64,000 bases of DNA from UBA1140 sp964573285 (GTDB lineage: Bacteria > Campylobacterota > Campylobacteria > Campylobacterales > Sulfurovaceae): positions 44,888 through 108,887 of the forward strand of contig CAZNJD010000025.1 in assembly GCA_964573285.1 (NCBI GenBank), in the 5' to 3' direction. Both the position numbers and the translations under genes were made by a program. The notes under the pieces were generated by a model. That model saw nothing but the letters and a program-made list of their open reading frames with translations, was not told where the DNA came from and did no database searches. The number at the start of each line of letters is the position of its first letter. Position 1 is the stretch's first letter. Below are positions 45,472 to 54,341 of this stretch, piece by piece.

Positions 45472-48126
45472 TTAAAACTCTGTACCTAATAAAACCCTAA
45501 ACATAGTTTGGTCCTTAACCTTTTTATTTAAGAGTAGTTCAAATTTGATAGGAACTACAAAATTATTCAAAAATACAAAATCATTCTCTAATCCAACTGT
45601 AGTCTCATTATATACTTTATTTTCATCTGTGAAATCTATATTATAGAGTTTCTGCTTGATATATAGTGACTCTCTCTGTAGAGATAATGGAAAAGAGAAA
45701 AAGTATAATGGAGTATCAATAGTTTGATATAAACCAATTTCACCTACTTTTATCTCTTTGGCATATCTACTATTTTCAATCGTTGGCATAGATATAGATG
45801 CTTTTTCTGTCTGTATATCTCCAGAGTTATGATTAATCTCTATCCCTTTTTCTCTACTTTCATCTACTAAATTACTTTTCATATAAGTTCCATCTAAACT
45901 AACAAAACTCTGCCAAGGTAATCCATACCTCCATGAATATGAACCTCCATAACTATTTTCACCTCTATCTTGAGATATAAATATATCAAAAGTATTTAAA
46001 CTATTGGGATATTTACTAATTCCAAACTGCTTACTATTAGCTATATCTAGTGAGAGTGATAAAGGTTTTCTATATATATTTTCAAAATCTTTAGTATAAT
46101 CTAGTGTAGTAGAAACTCTCCAATAACCTGTTGATACTAGAGGTAACTTCATATATGCAGAGTATCCATTCTCTCTCTCATCAGAACTATTATAATCACT
46201 ATTATGAGTTACTATATAACCTATTCCACCAAACTCTAATTGATGGGCTGTATTGTTATATCCTATTCCTCCTACAGTTCGTTGTTTATCTGTAGATAAT
46301 AGAAACCTCATAGCATTTTGCATAAGTGGGTCAGAGAAATTAGCCTGTAAATTGAGTATAAAACCCTCATAATTATCATACCCCATAGCTTGGTCTAGTG
46401 AACTATACTCCAAATTGGTTAGAGGATAGTACTCTTTTGAGTTTAATTTACTATTTTGTGGTTTAAATGGAAAGTTTGATTGAGTAATTTTGCTATTTGA
46501 CTCTTCCAAAGAGTAATCTGGTGATGGAATAGTTGCAATAGTTGGGTGTAGTTTTACTATCTGATATTTATACTCATCTGCTCCAATTGTAGCTACCAAT
46601 GCCTCTTGTGGATTTATAAGTTTGAACTCTATAACATCATCTCCTTGTGTAACTCTTTTGATTTGACCATTTTGATAGCTATATGCTGTACTCCCATTTG
46701 CACTTAGAGATATAAAATATATCTCTTCATTATCTCCAATATCTGTTACAAAGCCATAATAACCACTATAATCAAATATAGCCTTCTTATTTTTATATAA
46801 AGTTCGTTTATGTCCATTTTGTTTGAAATAGTATAAATTATCCCCTTTTACCAAAACAGAAGAGCTACTATTATCATAAAACTCACCATCTATATAAATA
46901 TGAGGAGTATCAAGAGATTTTTCTATATCAAAATATACTGCTTTGCCATTAGATAAAAATCCTTGTATAGCTTTACCCTCACTGCTTTTTTGCATATATG
47001 CACCATTATTGACAAGCCCTATTTTAATTTTGGTTGGAGATATTTTAACTGAACTAGTAGTATAATATCTCTTATTTATCTTAAATGGTTCACCAGTTCT
47101 ATATGCACCTCTATCAAACTTTATCTTTTTGCTTTTTTTGTCAAATTGTAATATCTGAGGATAACTTTTATAATCACCAATTAGAGTATATATCTCATTG
47201 GTTGTTGTATTCATAGGTACAAATAACGAACTAGTAGCTACCACCCTACCTTGTGTAGTATAGAAATTAGAATATTTACTCTTTATATCTTCTACAAATT
47301 CAGCCAATAAAAGTTCAAAACTCTTACCAAATATATTTCTAAATACACTATTAGTAAAAAATGGGAAAAGCTGTTTGGAGTAGATTTTGAAATATTTATT
47401 TACCTTCTTAGCTCCATATTTTTCTGCTAAAAATTTTTGAAAAAATCCACCAATTAGATAATAACTCTCTCCATAAGGAAAATCAAGCGTACTATTATAC
47501 ATTCGTTCAGGTCGAATTTTTCCTGCTTTTGCCATAGATACTACTTCAGCCAAAGCATATCCACTATATAGCCGTCCACCTATACCAAATCGAGACTCAT
47601 TCAGTACTGCATTACCTTCAAGAATGAAACTATTTATCATTATATTTGGTATAGGAAATAGTGGGAATAGTCCTAAAAAAGTGACAGGTGTGTTACCCAC
47701 AACTTTGTGACTAAGCCAAGAAAATTTATTCTCTTTTGGATTGAGTTGAAAGTTATGAGCACTCTCATGCAATATTAGCATCTTAAGCCAAGAGTTAGTA
47801 CAAAAGTAATCAATCTCACTAGCCCCAGCTCCATAGAATAGTTGAGAATTAAAAGGAATTTGAGTAGAAAAAGCATTAGCTATTTGATTATTATTAGAAG
47901 CTAAACCTGTACGCAATTTAGTATCAAGTCTAAATCCAAATTCACTATTGTATTGCTCTATTACTCTATGCTGATATGATTTTATATCAGGTAAAATAGG
48001 AGAATATTCACTAGAGTATATATAACTATTATTTTTGTCTTGTATAATCTGATAATCATCAGGAACAACTACTATTTGAGCATATAAGATAAATGGTAAT
48101 AAGAGAGATAATAATATTTTTGACAT
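45472..48126 (-). CDS. Putative outer-membrane protein with HExxH metalloprotease-like domain, propeller and barrel
   Basis: An 884-aa exported protein with a signal peptide (about 1-16). HESAH at 120-124 gives a zincin-type HExxH; the third ligand may be in the ILEGNAVLNESRFG region near 178. Residues ~290-560 show repeated short beta segments (like YKSYPQILQFD and KLHPTIATIP), suggesting a TolB-like propeller. The last ~270 residues alternate in barrel fashion and end in Phe, the outer-membrane insertion signature. It resembles peptidase-TolB-barrel proteins known in other phyla (inferred). ATG overlaps the AAA+ stop as TAATG, so the two are translationally coupled. Confidence 0.7.
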   Translation of the reverse strand: MSKILLSLLLPFILYAQIVVVPDDYQIIQDKNNSYIYSSEYSPILPDIKSYQHRVIEQYNSEFGFRLDTKLRTGLASNNNQIANAFSTQIPFNSQLFYGAGASEIDYFCTNSWLKMLILHESAHNFQLNPKENKFSWLSHKVVGNTPVTFLGLFPLFPIPNIMINSFILEGNAVLNESRFGIGGRLYSGYALAEVVSMAKAGKIRPERMYNSTLDFPYGESYYLIGGFFQKFLAEKYGAKKVNKYFKIYSKQLFPFFTNSVFRNIFGKSFELLLAEFVEDIKSKYSNFYTTQGRVVATSSLFVPMNTTTNEIYTLIGDYKSYPQILQFDKKSKKIKFDRGAYRTGEPFKINKRYYTTSSVKISPTKIKIGLVNNGAYMQKSSEGKAIQGFLSNGKAVYFDIEKSLDTPHIYIDGEFYDNSSSSVLVKGDNLYYFKQNGHKRTLYKNKKAIFDYSGYYGFVTDIGDNEEIYFISLSANGSTAYSYQNGQIKRVTQGDDVIEFKLINPQEALVATIGADEYKYQIVKLHPTIATIPSPDYSLEESNSKITQSNFPFKPQNSKLNSKEYYPLTNLEYSSLDQAMGYDNYEGFILNLQANFSDPLMQNAMRFLLSTDKQRTVGGIGYNNTAHQLEFGGIGYIVTHNSDYNSSDERENGYSAYMKLPLVSTGYWRVSTTLDYTKDFENIYRKPLSLSLDIANSKQFGISKYPNSLNTFDIFISQDRGENSYGGSYSWRYGLPWQSFVSLDGTYMKSNLVDESREKGIEINHNSGDIQTEKASISMPTIENSRYAKEIKVGEIGLYQTIDTPLYFFSFPLSLQRESLYIKQKLYNIDFTDENKVYNETTVGLENDFVFLNNFVVPIKFELLLNKKVKDQTMFRVLLGTEF

Positions 48127-49859
48127 TATATTTTAAATCCCATACTCTTATCACCATCAAAACTACTACCTATCTCTTTTTCTATCTCTTCTACAAAATC
48201 TTGCACAGAAAAGAGACTCTCCTCTCTAATAGCAACTTTATAAGCAGTATTACGGATAATAAGGTTAATTTGTCCTCCTGTTAACTCATATTTAGAGAGT
48301 TCTTCAACACTAAATTTCTCATTATAGTCTGCATTTTCAGGTAACATAAAGTGCCATAATCTTTTTCTCTCTTTTTTATTAGGTTTCTTGAACTCTATTT
48401 TATAGTTAAATCTTCGGGAAAAGGCTTTATCTATATTATCCAATAGATTAGTAGTAGCTATTAAAATCCCCTCAAACTTCTCTATCTGTTCAAGGAATAT
48501 ATTTTGCATTTGATTATGCATCTTATCAGCACCACTTCCACCACCCTCTGTTCTACTACTTAGAAATTGGTCTGCTTCATTGAGTAGTAATATTGGGTCA
48601 ACTTTGGCTTTTTTGCTAAGTATTTTGAAATCATCAAAAATTTTGCGTACATTTTTTTCACTCTCTCCCACATACATAGATAAAATCTTAGAACAATCAA
48701 AGCTTAAAATTGGTCGTTTGAGTGTTTTGGCTAGACTTACAGCTGTCATAGTTTTACCTGTTCCTGGACTTCCATAAAATATAATCCGAGCATCTATCCC
48801 TTTTCGTTTATCCTTTATACCCCACTCTTTTAGTTTAGCAAATACGACTTTATCAACCTGTTTTATAATAGTCTCCAAAGTATCTCTAGTTTTAGGATGC
48901 AACACAACATCACTTAAATCAGTAGTAGGTTTTAAAAATTCAAAAATCTCTTGCTCCTCTACCAATTTATCTAGTTTGAGTTTGGTAACCTTTTTCTTTT
49001 TGTTTGGGTGAATTATCTTTTGTAATATATCATCTTGAAGATAGAATGAACGACTAATCCCTCCAAACATATTAAGTATCTCTTCATAATCTATAATCTC
49101 TTCACTAATTAGTTTAGAGCCATCTTCAAGCAATGCACGGTTACGAATTTTGTCATACTCATCTATAGAGATAAGCTCTATGAGTGTATTCATATCACGA
49201 AACTGACCCTCTCCTCCTGAATACTCCTCTTTGAGTAGTGCCAAAAATATTTTCTGCTCTTTTTCATCAAATTCATTCTCTTTAAAAAATGTTTCTACTA
49301 CAATAGGCTCATCAGTAATTTTTACTCTCTCCTCAATTCTCTGACTCAATAGTACTAGTTTATTTTTAGTTCGTCCAAGACTTAGAGAACTATCTGTAGA
49401 ACCTTGTTTAGATATAGACATTTTGTGTAATAACTCTATTACATCAAATTGGTCTTGGAGATACTCTAAGTGGTCTGTATATGGTTTAATATCAGGTAAA
49501 TCAACCTCCATAGAACCCTCTTCCAATAGTCGAAGAAGTCCAATACTAGGAGCTATAGAGGCATTGAGTATCTCTAACTTGGATACCTCTTGAATTTTGA
49601 TTTGACCAAAGCTCATCTGTACAATCCACCCCAAATCCATTAAGTGTTTAACCGTAGAGAGATGATTTAAATAAGAGTAGCCCTTGGGTTCAAAAATCTC
49701 TTGCAAAATATCTAATACAGGTGTCTCTTCTATCCCTTTGACAAAATTTTGACAAATGAATTGTAATATCTTTGCTTCGATAGGTGAGCATTTTAAATCT
49801 GGATATATATGAGTTTTCTCTATCTGTTTGGTTTCTATAAAATCTATAAGGTATTTCAA
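48126..49859 (-). CDS. AAA+ ATPase with NEAD Walker B and unknown N-terminal half
   Basis: A 577-aa protein. Residues 1-~325 are helical and unrecognised. The AAA+ module (about 326-570) has a P-loop GSPGTGKT at 363-370, a Walker B ILLLNEAD at 423-430 with Asn in place of the usual Asp before Glu, sensor ATTN and an SRRFNYKIEF arginine-finger region. It resembles single-module SpoVK/CbxX or Cdc48-like ATPases. The TTG start follows AGGATAGTATA. It is coupled by TAATG to the outer-membrane protease gene. It could remodel or unfold a partner, but none is evident. Confidence 0.88.
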   Translation of the reverse strand: MKYLIDFIETKQIEKTHIYPDLKCSPIEAKILQFICQNFVKGIEETPVLDILQEIFEPKGYSYLNHLSTVKHLMDLGWIVQMSFGQIKIQEVSKLEILNASIAPSIGLLRLLEEGSMEVDLPDIKPYTDHLEYLQDQFDVIELLHKMSISKQGSTDSSLSLGRTKNKLVLLSQRIEERVKITDEPIVVETFFKENEFDEKEQKIFLALLKEEYSGGEGQFRDMNTLIELISIDEYDKIRNRALLEDGSKLISEEIIDYEEILNMFGGISRSFYLQDDILQKIIHPNKKKKVTKLKLDKLVEEQEIFEFLKPTTDLSDVVLHPKTRDTLETIIKQVDKVVFAKLKEWGIKDKRKGIDARIIFYGSPGTGKTMTAVSLAKTLKRPILSFDCSKILSMYVGESEKNVRKIFDDFKILSKKAKVDPILLLNEADQFLSSRTEGGGSGADKMHNQMQNIFLEQIEKFEGILIATTNLLDNIDKAFSRRFNYKIEFKKPNKKERKRLWHFMLPENADYNEKFSVEELSKYELTGGQINLIIRNTAYKVAIREESLFSVQDFVEEIEKEIGSSFDGDKSMGFKI

Positions 49860-49956
49860 TATACTATCCTAAAGTTTTTATATAAATTATACCTAAATAT
49901 TTGAAGAGGTAACTTTTATAATATATCTCTAATATATATTTCTAAAAGTAGTTTGA

Positions 49957-49981
49957 GGTGATATATAGGTTGTTTATCACC
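49957..49981. terminator. Hairpin after the soluble PAS-GGDEF-EAL gene
   Basis: Perfect 7-bp stem GGTGATA/TATCACC with an 11-base loop, between two minus-strand genes. It is followed by ATTTTTATA on the plus strand and TCAAACTACTTTT on the minus strand. Confidence 0.45.
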
Positions 49982-50010
49982 ATTTTTATATGTTAGCAAT
50001 ACTTTTTTTC

Positions 50011-51705
50011 TTAGAGTAAAATTGCTTTGGGCTTACCAATAAAATATCCTTGAGAATAGTCAGCACCAAGAGAGACAACCTCATTTTGAACCTCTTGATT
50101 ACAAACGAATTCAACTATAGTTTTAGCTCCTAACTTCTTGGTAAAAGCTATAATAGCTTCTACCATAATGTGTGAGTCTTTATCTGTATCTATATTTTTA
50201 ATTAAACCACCATCAATTTTGATATAATCAACATCTAAACTCAATATATATGCAAAATTTGCATAACCTGTACCAAAATCATCTATTGATATTTTAACCC
50301 CATACTCTCTAACTTTTTTTATAAACAAGTTAACTGTTTTAAAATCGGTAATCTCTTCAGATTCTGTAATCTCAAATACAATATTTTGAGGATACGGATA
50401 ATCTGCCATCTTTTTATAAATATATTCTCTAGTCTCACTACTCATAATATCATCTGTACTAAGATTTATAGAACATGAGTGGTTTGGATAATTTACAAAT
50501 AGATTTAATGTTTTATCTATTACTATACTAGTAATTTTAGGATATAGTTTTGCTTTTTTAGCAATATTCAAAAAGAAAGATGGAGATACTATATTATCTT
50601 GTTCATCTATCATCCTAACTAATGCCTCATATTTATTAACTTTACCTGATTTATTATCTATAATGGGTTGAAAATATGGCACAAATCTATCTTCTTTTAT
50701 TGCTTTTTTTATACTTTTAATCCAAGCAATATTTTTAGCATAATCCTCTTCTCTTTGCATTGTATTGTTATATAGTAGAAATTTTTTCCGTTTTACTTTG
50801 GCAATACTTCGTGCCATACTTGCATATATTGATAAATTTTCATAATTTTTATCCTGTGCATAATATGAAACTCCTGCACTTAAAGTAAAACTAATACATT
50901 CAGGAGCATTACAATTAATAGTACTACTCTCAATATTATTTATTAATTTCAATAAAAACTCTTTATAATTATCCATATTTACCATACCCTCTTCACAAAG
51001 GATTAAAAACTCATCATTATATACTTTGTAAATATTACACTCTATACGAGGGACTATCTCTCTTAGAAGTTTTGCCATATGTACTAAAACTTTATCACCT
51101 ATCTTATTACCGTATAGATTATTTAGACTCATAAAATCATCAATATTTAAATAAAATAAAATTGGTTTTCGAAAAGATATTATATCGTCCATAAATCTAT
51201 TTTTATTAGGTAATTTTGTCAAAATATCAATTTTCTGTTTAGCTAACTGCTCTTTAGTCTTCATTAGTTCAGTAATATCATGTCTAACAGCAATATACTC
51301 TATGATTTTACCACTATTATTAATTATAGGCATAATCGTAGCATCTACAATATAATAATCCCCATTTTTTTTTCTATTTTTAACTACACCTCGCCATATT
51401 TTATTATCTTGAATAGTTTTCCACATATAAGCAAAAGTCTCTTTTGTCATATCTGGATGACGGACAATATTATGAGCAGAGCCTATAAGCTCATATTTGC
51501 TATATCCAGAAATTTCACAAAACTGCCTATTCACATAAGTTATAATACCTTTTAAGTCTGTTTTAGAGACAATGCTTGTCTCATCTATTGCCATTTTATA
51601 TGCATTTAAAAATGCATCATTTTTATCAGTATTATCACTAGATATATTCAAAGGTAACATACTTGATATAAACGATGCAGGATAAAATATTTTCTCAATA
51701 AACAT
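50011..51705 (-). CDS. Soluble PAS-GGDEF(degenerate)-EAL cyclic-di-GMP phosphodiesterase
   Basis: A 564-aa protein with PAS (about 33-150), GGDEF-like (about 160-315) and EAL (about 325-560) domains and no clear membrane segment. GGDEF reads NDEF, with both Gly lost. The EAL domain is intact: KYEALVRM, NLSTDD, EITESE, SIDDFGTGYANF, IKIDG and YSQGYFIG, so phosphodiesterase activity is expected. It is a paralogue of the membrane form at 20905-23706; for example NIVRHPD, SIVSKTDLKGIITY and VAVRHDITEL are shared or nearly so. ATG follows AAGGTAGC. Confidence 0.93.
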   Translation of the reverse strand: MFIEKIFYPASFISSMLPLNISSDNTDKNDAFLNAYKMAIDETSIVSKTDLKGIITYVNRQFCEISGYSKYELIGSAHNIVRHPDMTKETFAYMWKTIQDNKIWRGVVKNRKKNGDYYIVDATIMPIINNSGKIIEYIAVRHDITELMKTKEQLAKQKIDILTKLPNKNRFMDDIISFRKPILFYLNIDDFMSLNNLYGNKIGDKVLVHMAKLLREIVPRIECNIYKVYNDEFLILCEEGMVNMDNYKEFLLKLINNIESSTINCNAPECISFTLSAGVSYYAQDKNYENLSIYASMARSIAKVKRKKFLLYNNTMQREEDYAKNIAWIKSIKKAIKEDRFVPYFQPIIDNKSGKVNKYEALVRMIDEQDNIVSPSFFLNIAKKAKLYPKITSIVIDKTLNLFVNYPNHSCSINLSTDDIMSSETREYIYKKMADYPYPQNIVFEITESEEITDFKTVNLFIKKVREYGVKISIDDFGTGYANFAYILSLDVDYIKIDGGLIKNIDTDKDSHIMVEAIIAFTKKLGAKTIVEFVCNQEVQNEVVSLGADYSQGYFIGKPKAILL

Positions 51706-51762
51706 TTAGCTACCTTAATTATAGATTATTAATTATAGTGTAATAATTGTGAAATATCTATT

Positions 51763-51788
51763 AAAAAACTACTTTAAATAGTTTTTTT
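51763..51788. terminator. AT-rich hairpin downstream of the porin remnant
   Basis: Nine-bp stem AAAAAACTA/TAGTTTTTT with a 7-base loop. On the minus strand it follows the porin remnant and could be its surviving terminator. Confidence 0.4.
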
Positions 51789-51838
51789 ATATTCAAAATA
51801 GTTAAATTGTAACTAATTTTTATTATATGATGAATATA

Positions 51839-51866
51839 TCTCCACAAGATATGAAACTTGTAGAGA
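51839..51866. repeat. Inverted repeat downstream of the porin remnant
   Basis: Stem TCTCCACAAG/CTTGTAGAGA (10 bp with one mismatch) and an 8-base loop, in the otherwise featureless ~200 bp between the soluble EAL gene and the porin remnant. Confidence 0.45.
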
Positions 51867-51924
51867 TTTGAGAAAAATGTGAAAATTACAAAGCAGTTTA
51901 ATGACATGCCTAAGGTCAAATAAA

Positions 51925-52155
51925 TTAAAAGGTATATGTACCAATAATCTCTAATGCATTTTCTGCATCACTATCTTCACCATATTTGGTATTGGTAAAT
52001 ATTGCGTCTAGTGATTTATTATCTGCTATTTTATATCCTAATATTAGGTCAAATTCATTACCAATAGTCTCATAATCAGCATAACTCATAGTAGCACTAA
52101 CTCCTGAAAATTCTTTTAAACCCTCTAAAGAGAGGGAACTCTTTCGAACTTCGAA
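51925..52155 (-). pseudogene. 3' remnant of an outer-membrane porin gene
   Basis: Reading the minus strand from 52155 to a TAA at 51925-51927 gives 76 codons without an ATG in a suitable place. The last ~55 residues, including ATMSYADYETIGNEF, NKSLDAIFTNT and a terminal LEIIGTYTF, look like the final beta strands of a Campylobacterota porin, with the aromatic C-terminus of outer-membrane barrels. The rest of the gene is gone: a stop lies upstream, then the Sel1 gene. Its 5' end is overlapped by the Sel1 terminator hairpin. It is probably a leftover of a deletion or rearrangement. Confidence 0.6.
52121..52136 (-). terminator. Hairpin downstream of the Sel1 gene
   Basis: Perfect 6-bp stem CCCTCT/AGAGGG with a 4-base loop, 40 bp after the Sel1 stop on the minus strand, followed by TTTAAAAGAATTTT. 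Confidence 0.5.
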
Positions 52156-52176
52156 TTAATATCACAAATATTTACA

Positions 52177-53154
52177 TTAGAATTTATTACCATTTTTATG
52201 GAAATCACCAATTCTTTTACAAGCTTGGCTCTGTCCTAAATCACATGCTTTTGTAAGATAATGCATAGCTTTATCTTCATCTCGCTTCTCTATTTCATCA
52301 GTAGAGGCATAAAACTCTCCTAGTTTATAACAACCAGTTGCACCTTTATGATTACATGCTTTTTTTGCTTTATTGAAGTCAACTTCACTTTTGATTTTTT
52401 TGATAGAGACTAACTTATTACAACTGATAGCATCATCAAGGTCACAAGCCTTGCTAAAGTACTGCTCTGCTTTTACATGGTCTTCTGAAACACCTAATGA
52501 CCCATTGGCATACATATTAGCAAGATTATTACATGCAGATGCTTCACCATAGTCACATCCATCATTATAGAGTGATATTGCCTCAAAAATATCTCTTCGT
52601 ACATGAATACCATGAGCATACATATAAGCTAAATCATTACATCCTGCTCCAATACCTTTGTCACACACTTTTTTAAACAGTTTTTTGGCTCTATATTTAC
52701 TAGGTTTAGTTCCCTCACCATGATAATAGGCAGAGCCTAAATTATAACACCCTATCATATCTCCAAGGTCACATGCTTTTTTGTAAAAACTAAATGCATA
52801 ACCATTATGTTTTTCTACACCATCTTCTCCTTTATTATATAAATAAGCTAGATTATTACATGCTGTTGGATTATCAAGATTACATGCTATTTTATAATAT
52901 GTTAATGCCTCTTCTTTATCAATAGATACATCTTTATCTCCATGGTCATAAAGTTTACCTAACTCATTACATGCATCACTATCTTGAAGCTCACATGCCT
53001 TTTTATAATATGCTACATAATCTTCATCTGTTAAAGAATCTAATCCTGTTGTTTTCGTAATAGCTTTTCTTTCACTTATTCCAACTAGTATTAAAACCAA
53101 TACAACTATTGTAAAAATAATACCTAATTTAGAATTCCAGTTTAATTTTCCCAT
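52177..53154 (-). CDS. Membrane-anchored Cys-rich Sel1 repeat protein (Hcp-like)
   Basis: A 325-aa protein with one N-terminal helix (about 9-28) and then seven or so Sel1/TPR-like repeats of ~36 residues. Most have Cys pairs eight residues apart (as in ACNLDNPTACNNLAYLY), the disulfide pattern of the Helicobacter Hcp proteins, so it is probably periplasmic. The ATG at 53154 is chosen over 53196 because AAGGAT lies 8 bases before it and the leader then begins properly. These repeats bind other proteins or muropeptides in some cases; the partner here is unknown. Confidence 0.88.
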   Translation of the reverse strand: MGKLNWNSKLGIIFTIVVLVLILVGISERKAITKTTGLDSLTDEDYVAYYKKACELQDSDACNELGKLYDHGDKDVSIDKEEALTYYKIACNLDNPTACNNLAYLYNKGEDGVEKHNGYAFSFYKKACDLGDMIGCYNLGSAYYHGEGTKPSKYRAKKLFKKVCDKGIGAGCNDLAYMYAHGIHVRRDIFEAISLYNDGCDYGEASACNNLANMYANGSLGVSEDHVKAEQYFSKACDLDDAISCNKLVSIKKIKSEVDFNKAKKACNHKGATGCYKLGEFYASTDEIEKRDEDKAMHYLTKACDLGQSQACKRIGDFHKNGNKF

Positions 53155-53344
53155 TTTATCATCCTTTTTAATATATAATAATATCTCTTTTTCCATAAAA
53201 GAATATCTATTTTTTTTAAATGTGTCAAGATTTATAGCATATTATTTAAAAATTAATTTAAAATAAAATATTATACTAATTAATGGAATTTATTTAATGA
53301 TATTAGATAATCTTATTTAACATAAAAAATTATATAGCAATTCC

Positions 53345-53377
53345 TTTTAAACAGCCCATAATATAGGCAGTTTAAAA
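53345..53377. repeat. Near-perfect palindrome in the Sel1/NlpC divergent intergenic region
   Basis: TTTTAAAC-A-GCC / GGC-A-GTTTAAAA around a 9-base centre: 11 paired bases with one A-A mismatch. It sits in a ~340-bp gene-free gap between divergent genes, so it could be an operator or a structured leader. Nothing else is seen there but an AT-rich sequence and the promoter at 53443. Confidence 0.55.
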
Positions 53378-53442
53378 AATATAAAAAAAATAATTTTTCT
53401 TAAGGTAATTACAAAATAACCACAATCAAACCACAAAAACCA

Positions 53443-53451
53443 TGTTATACT
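53443..53451 (+). promoter_or_regulatory. Extended -10 promoter of the NlpC/P60 gene
   Basis: TGTTATACT, 44 bp before the ATG at 53496. A second TATAAT a few bases further on (53453-53458) is an alternative. Confidence 0.55.
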
Positions 53452-53495
53452 TATAATATATAAAATCAAAAAAATAATTTAAGGGAATTAAAATA

Positions 53496-54224
53496 ATGAA
53501 AAAGACACTATTAACAACTATTATATTTATATCATCTGCATCATTTTTTAGTGGTTGTGCTAACTCAACTCCTAATGCAGATAAAAAATTAGCAAAAGAA
53601 AATCTCTCTGTATATAATATAATGGGGATAAAAGAACCCCAAAAAAGACCTCCTCTTTTTGTAATAGCAGAAGATACCACCCCAAATTATAACTTTATAA
53701 TAAAAAGTCATGCAAATCATCAAAATAGTCATGTATCTGATAATATTGAAGTAGTATCTTATGGCTCATATAGCCCACCCTCATATACCCCACCAAAAGT
53801 AGAGACAAATACAGAAGAAATTTTAAATAATATTGAATTGAACGCCAAAAGTTTCTTAGGTACGAAATATGTATGGGGTGCAACAGGACCTACCAAATTT
53901 GATTGTTCTGGATTTACTCAATGGATATATCGTGATGCTGGTATAAATATACCTAGAGTATCTCGTGACCAAGCAAAAGTTGGACAATATGTCACTTATA
54001 ATAATTTAAGAAAAGGAGATATGATTTTTTTTGATACCAAAAAACATAAAAAGGGTATAGTAACTCATGTTGGTATCTATTTAGGAAATGGGAATTTTAT
54101 TCATGCTAGTTCAGCAGCCAAAAAAGTGATTGTTTATAATTTTAATCAGAAACCTTTTTATAAAGAACGATTTTTATGGGGACGACGAGTAGTACAAGAT
54201 AATTCGATATATGCTTTGAAGTAA
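53496..54224 (+). CDS. NlpC/P60 family lipoprotein endopeptidase
   Basis: A 242-aa predicted lipoprotein with signal peptide and lipobox FFSGC (Cys21). A ~90-residue low-complexity spacer (YGSYSPPSYTPP) leads to an NlpC/P60 domain (about 115-235) with Cys137 in FDCSGFTQW and His191 in THVGIYLG. The family cuts gamma-D-Glu-DAP or related peptide bonds in peptidoglycan. It has its own promoter, and the L,D-transpeptidase gene follows after 117 bp on the same strand, forming a wall-remodelling pair. Confidence 0.93.
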   Translation: MKKTLLTTIIFISSASFFSGCANSTPNADKKLAKENLSVYNIMGIKEPQKRPPLFVIAEDTTPNYNFIIKSHANHQNSHVSDNIEVVSYGSYSPPSYTPPKVETNTEEILNNIELNAKSFLGTKYVWGATGPTKFDCSGFTQWIYRDAGINIPRVSRDQAKVGQYVTYNNLRKGDMIFFDTKKHKKGIVTHVGIYLGNGNFIHASSAAKKVIVYNFNQKPFYKERFLWGRRVVQDNSIYALK

Positions 54225-54341
54225 AACTAGGTTTTTAACACAAAAAAACATTATTTTTAATTTTTATAAGCAAAAAGTAGTAATTCCCACTATTTTCTAA
54301 TTTTATTTTGATATACTCAAAAAAACTATTTTAGGAGAATT

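Noticed and set aside
48126..49859. AAA+ gene as part of an anti-phage defence system
   Set aside because: The neighbour is an exported outer-membrane protein and there is no nuclease, toxin or other defence gene nearby.
51851..51862. Short similarity ATGAAACTTG between 51851 and the region near 56131
   Set aside because: Only ten bases, in different settings; likely chance in AT-rich spacers.
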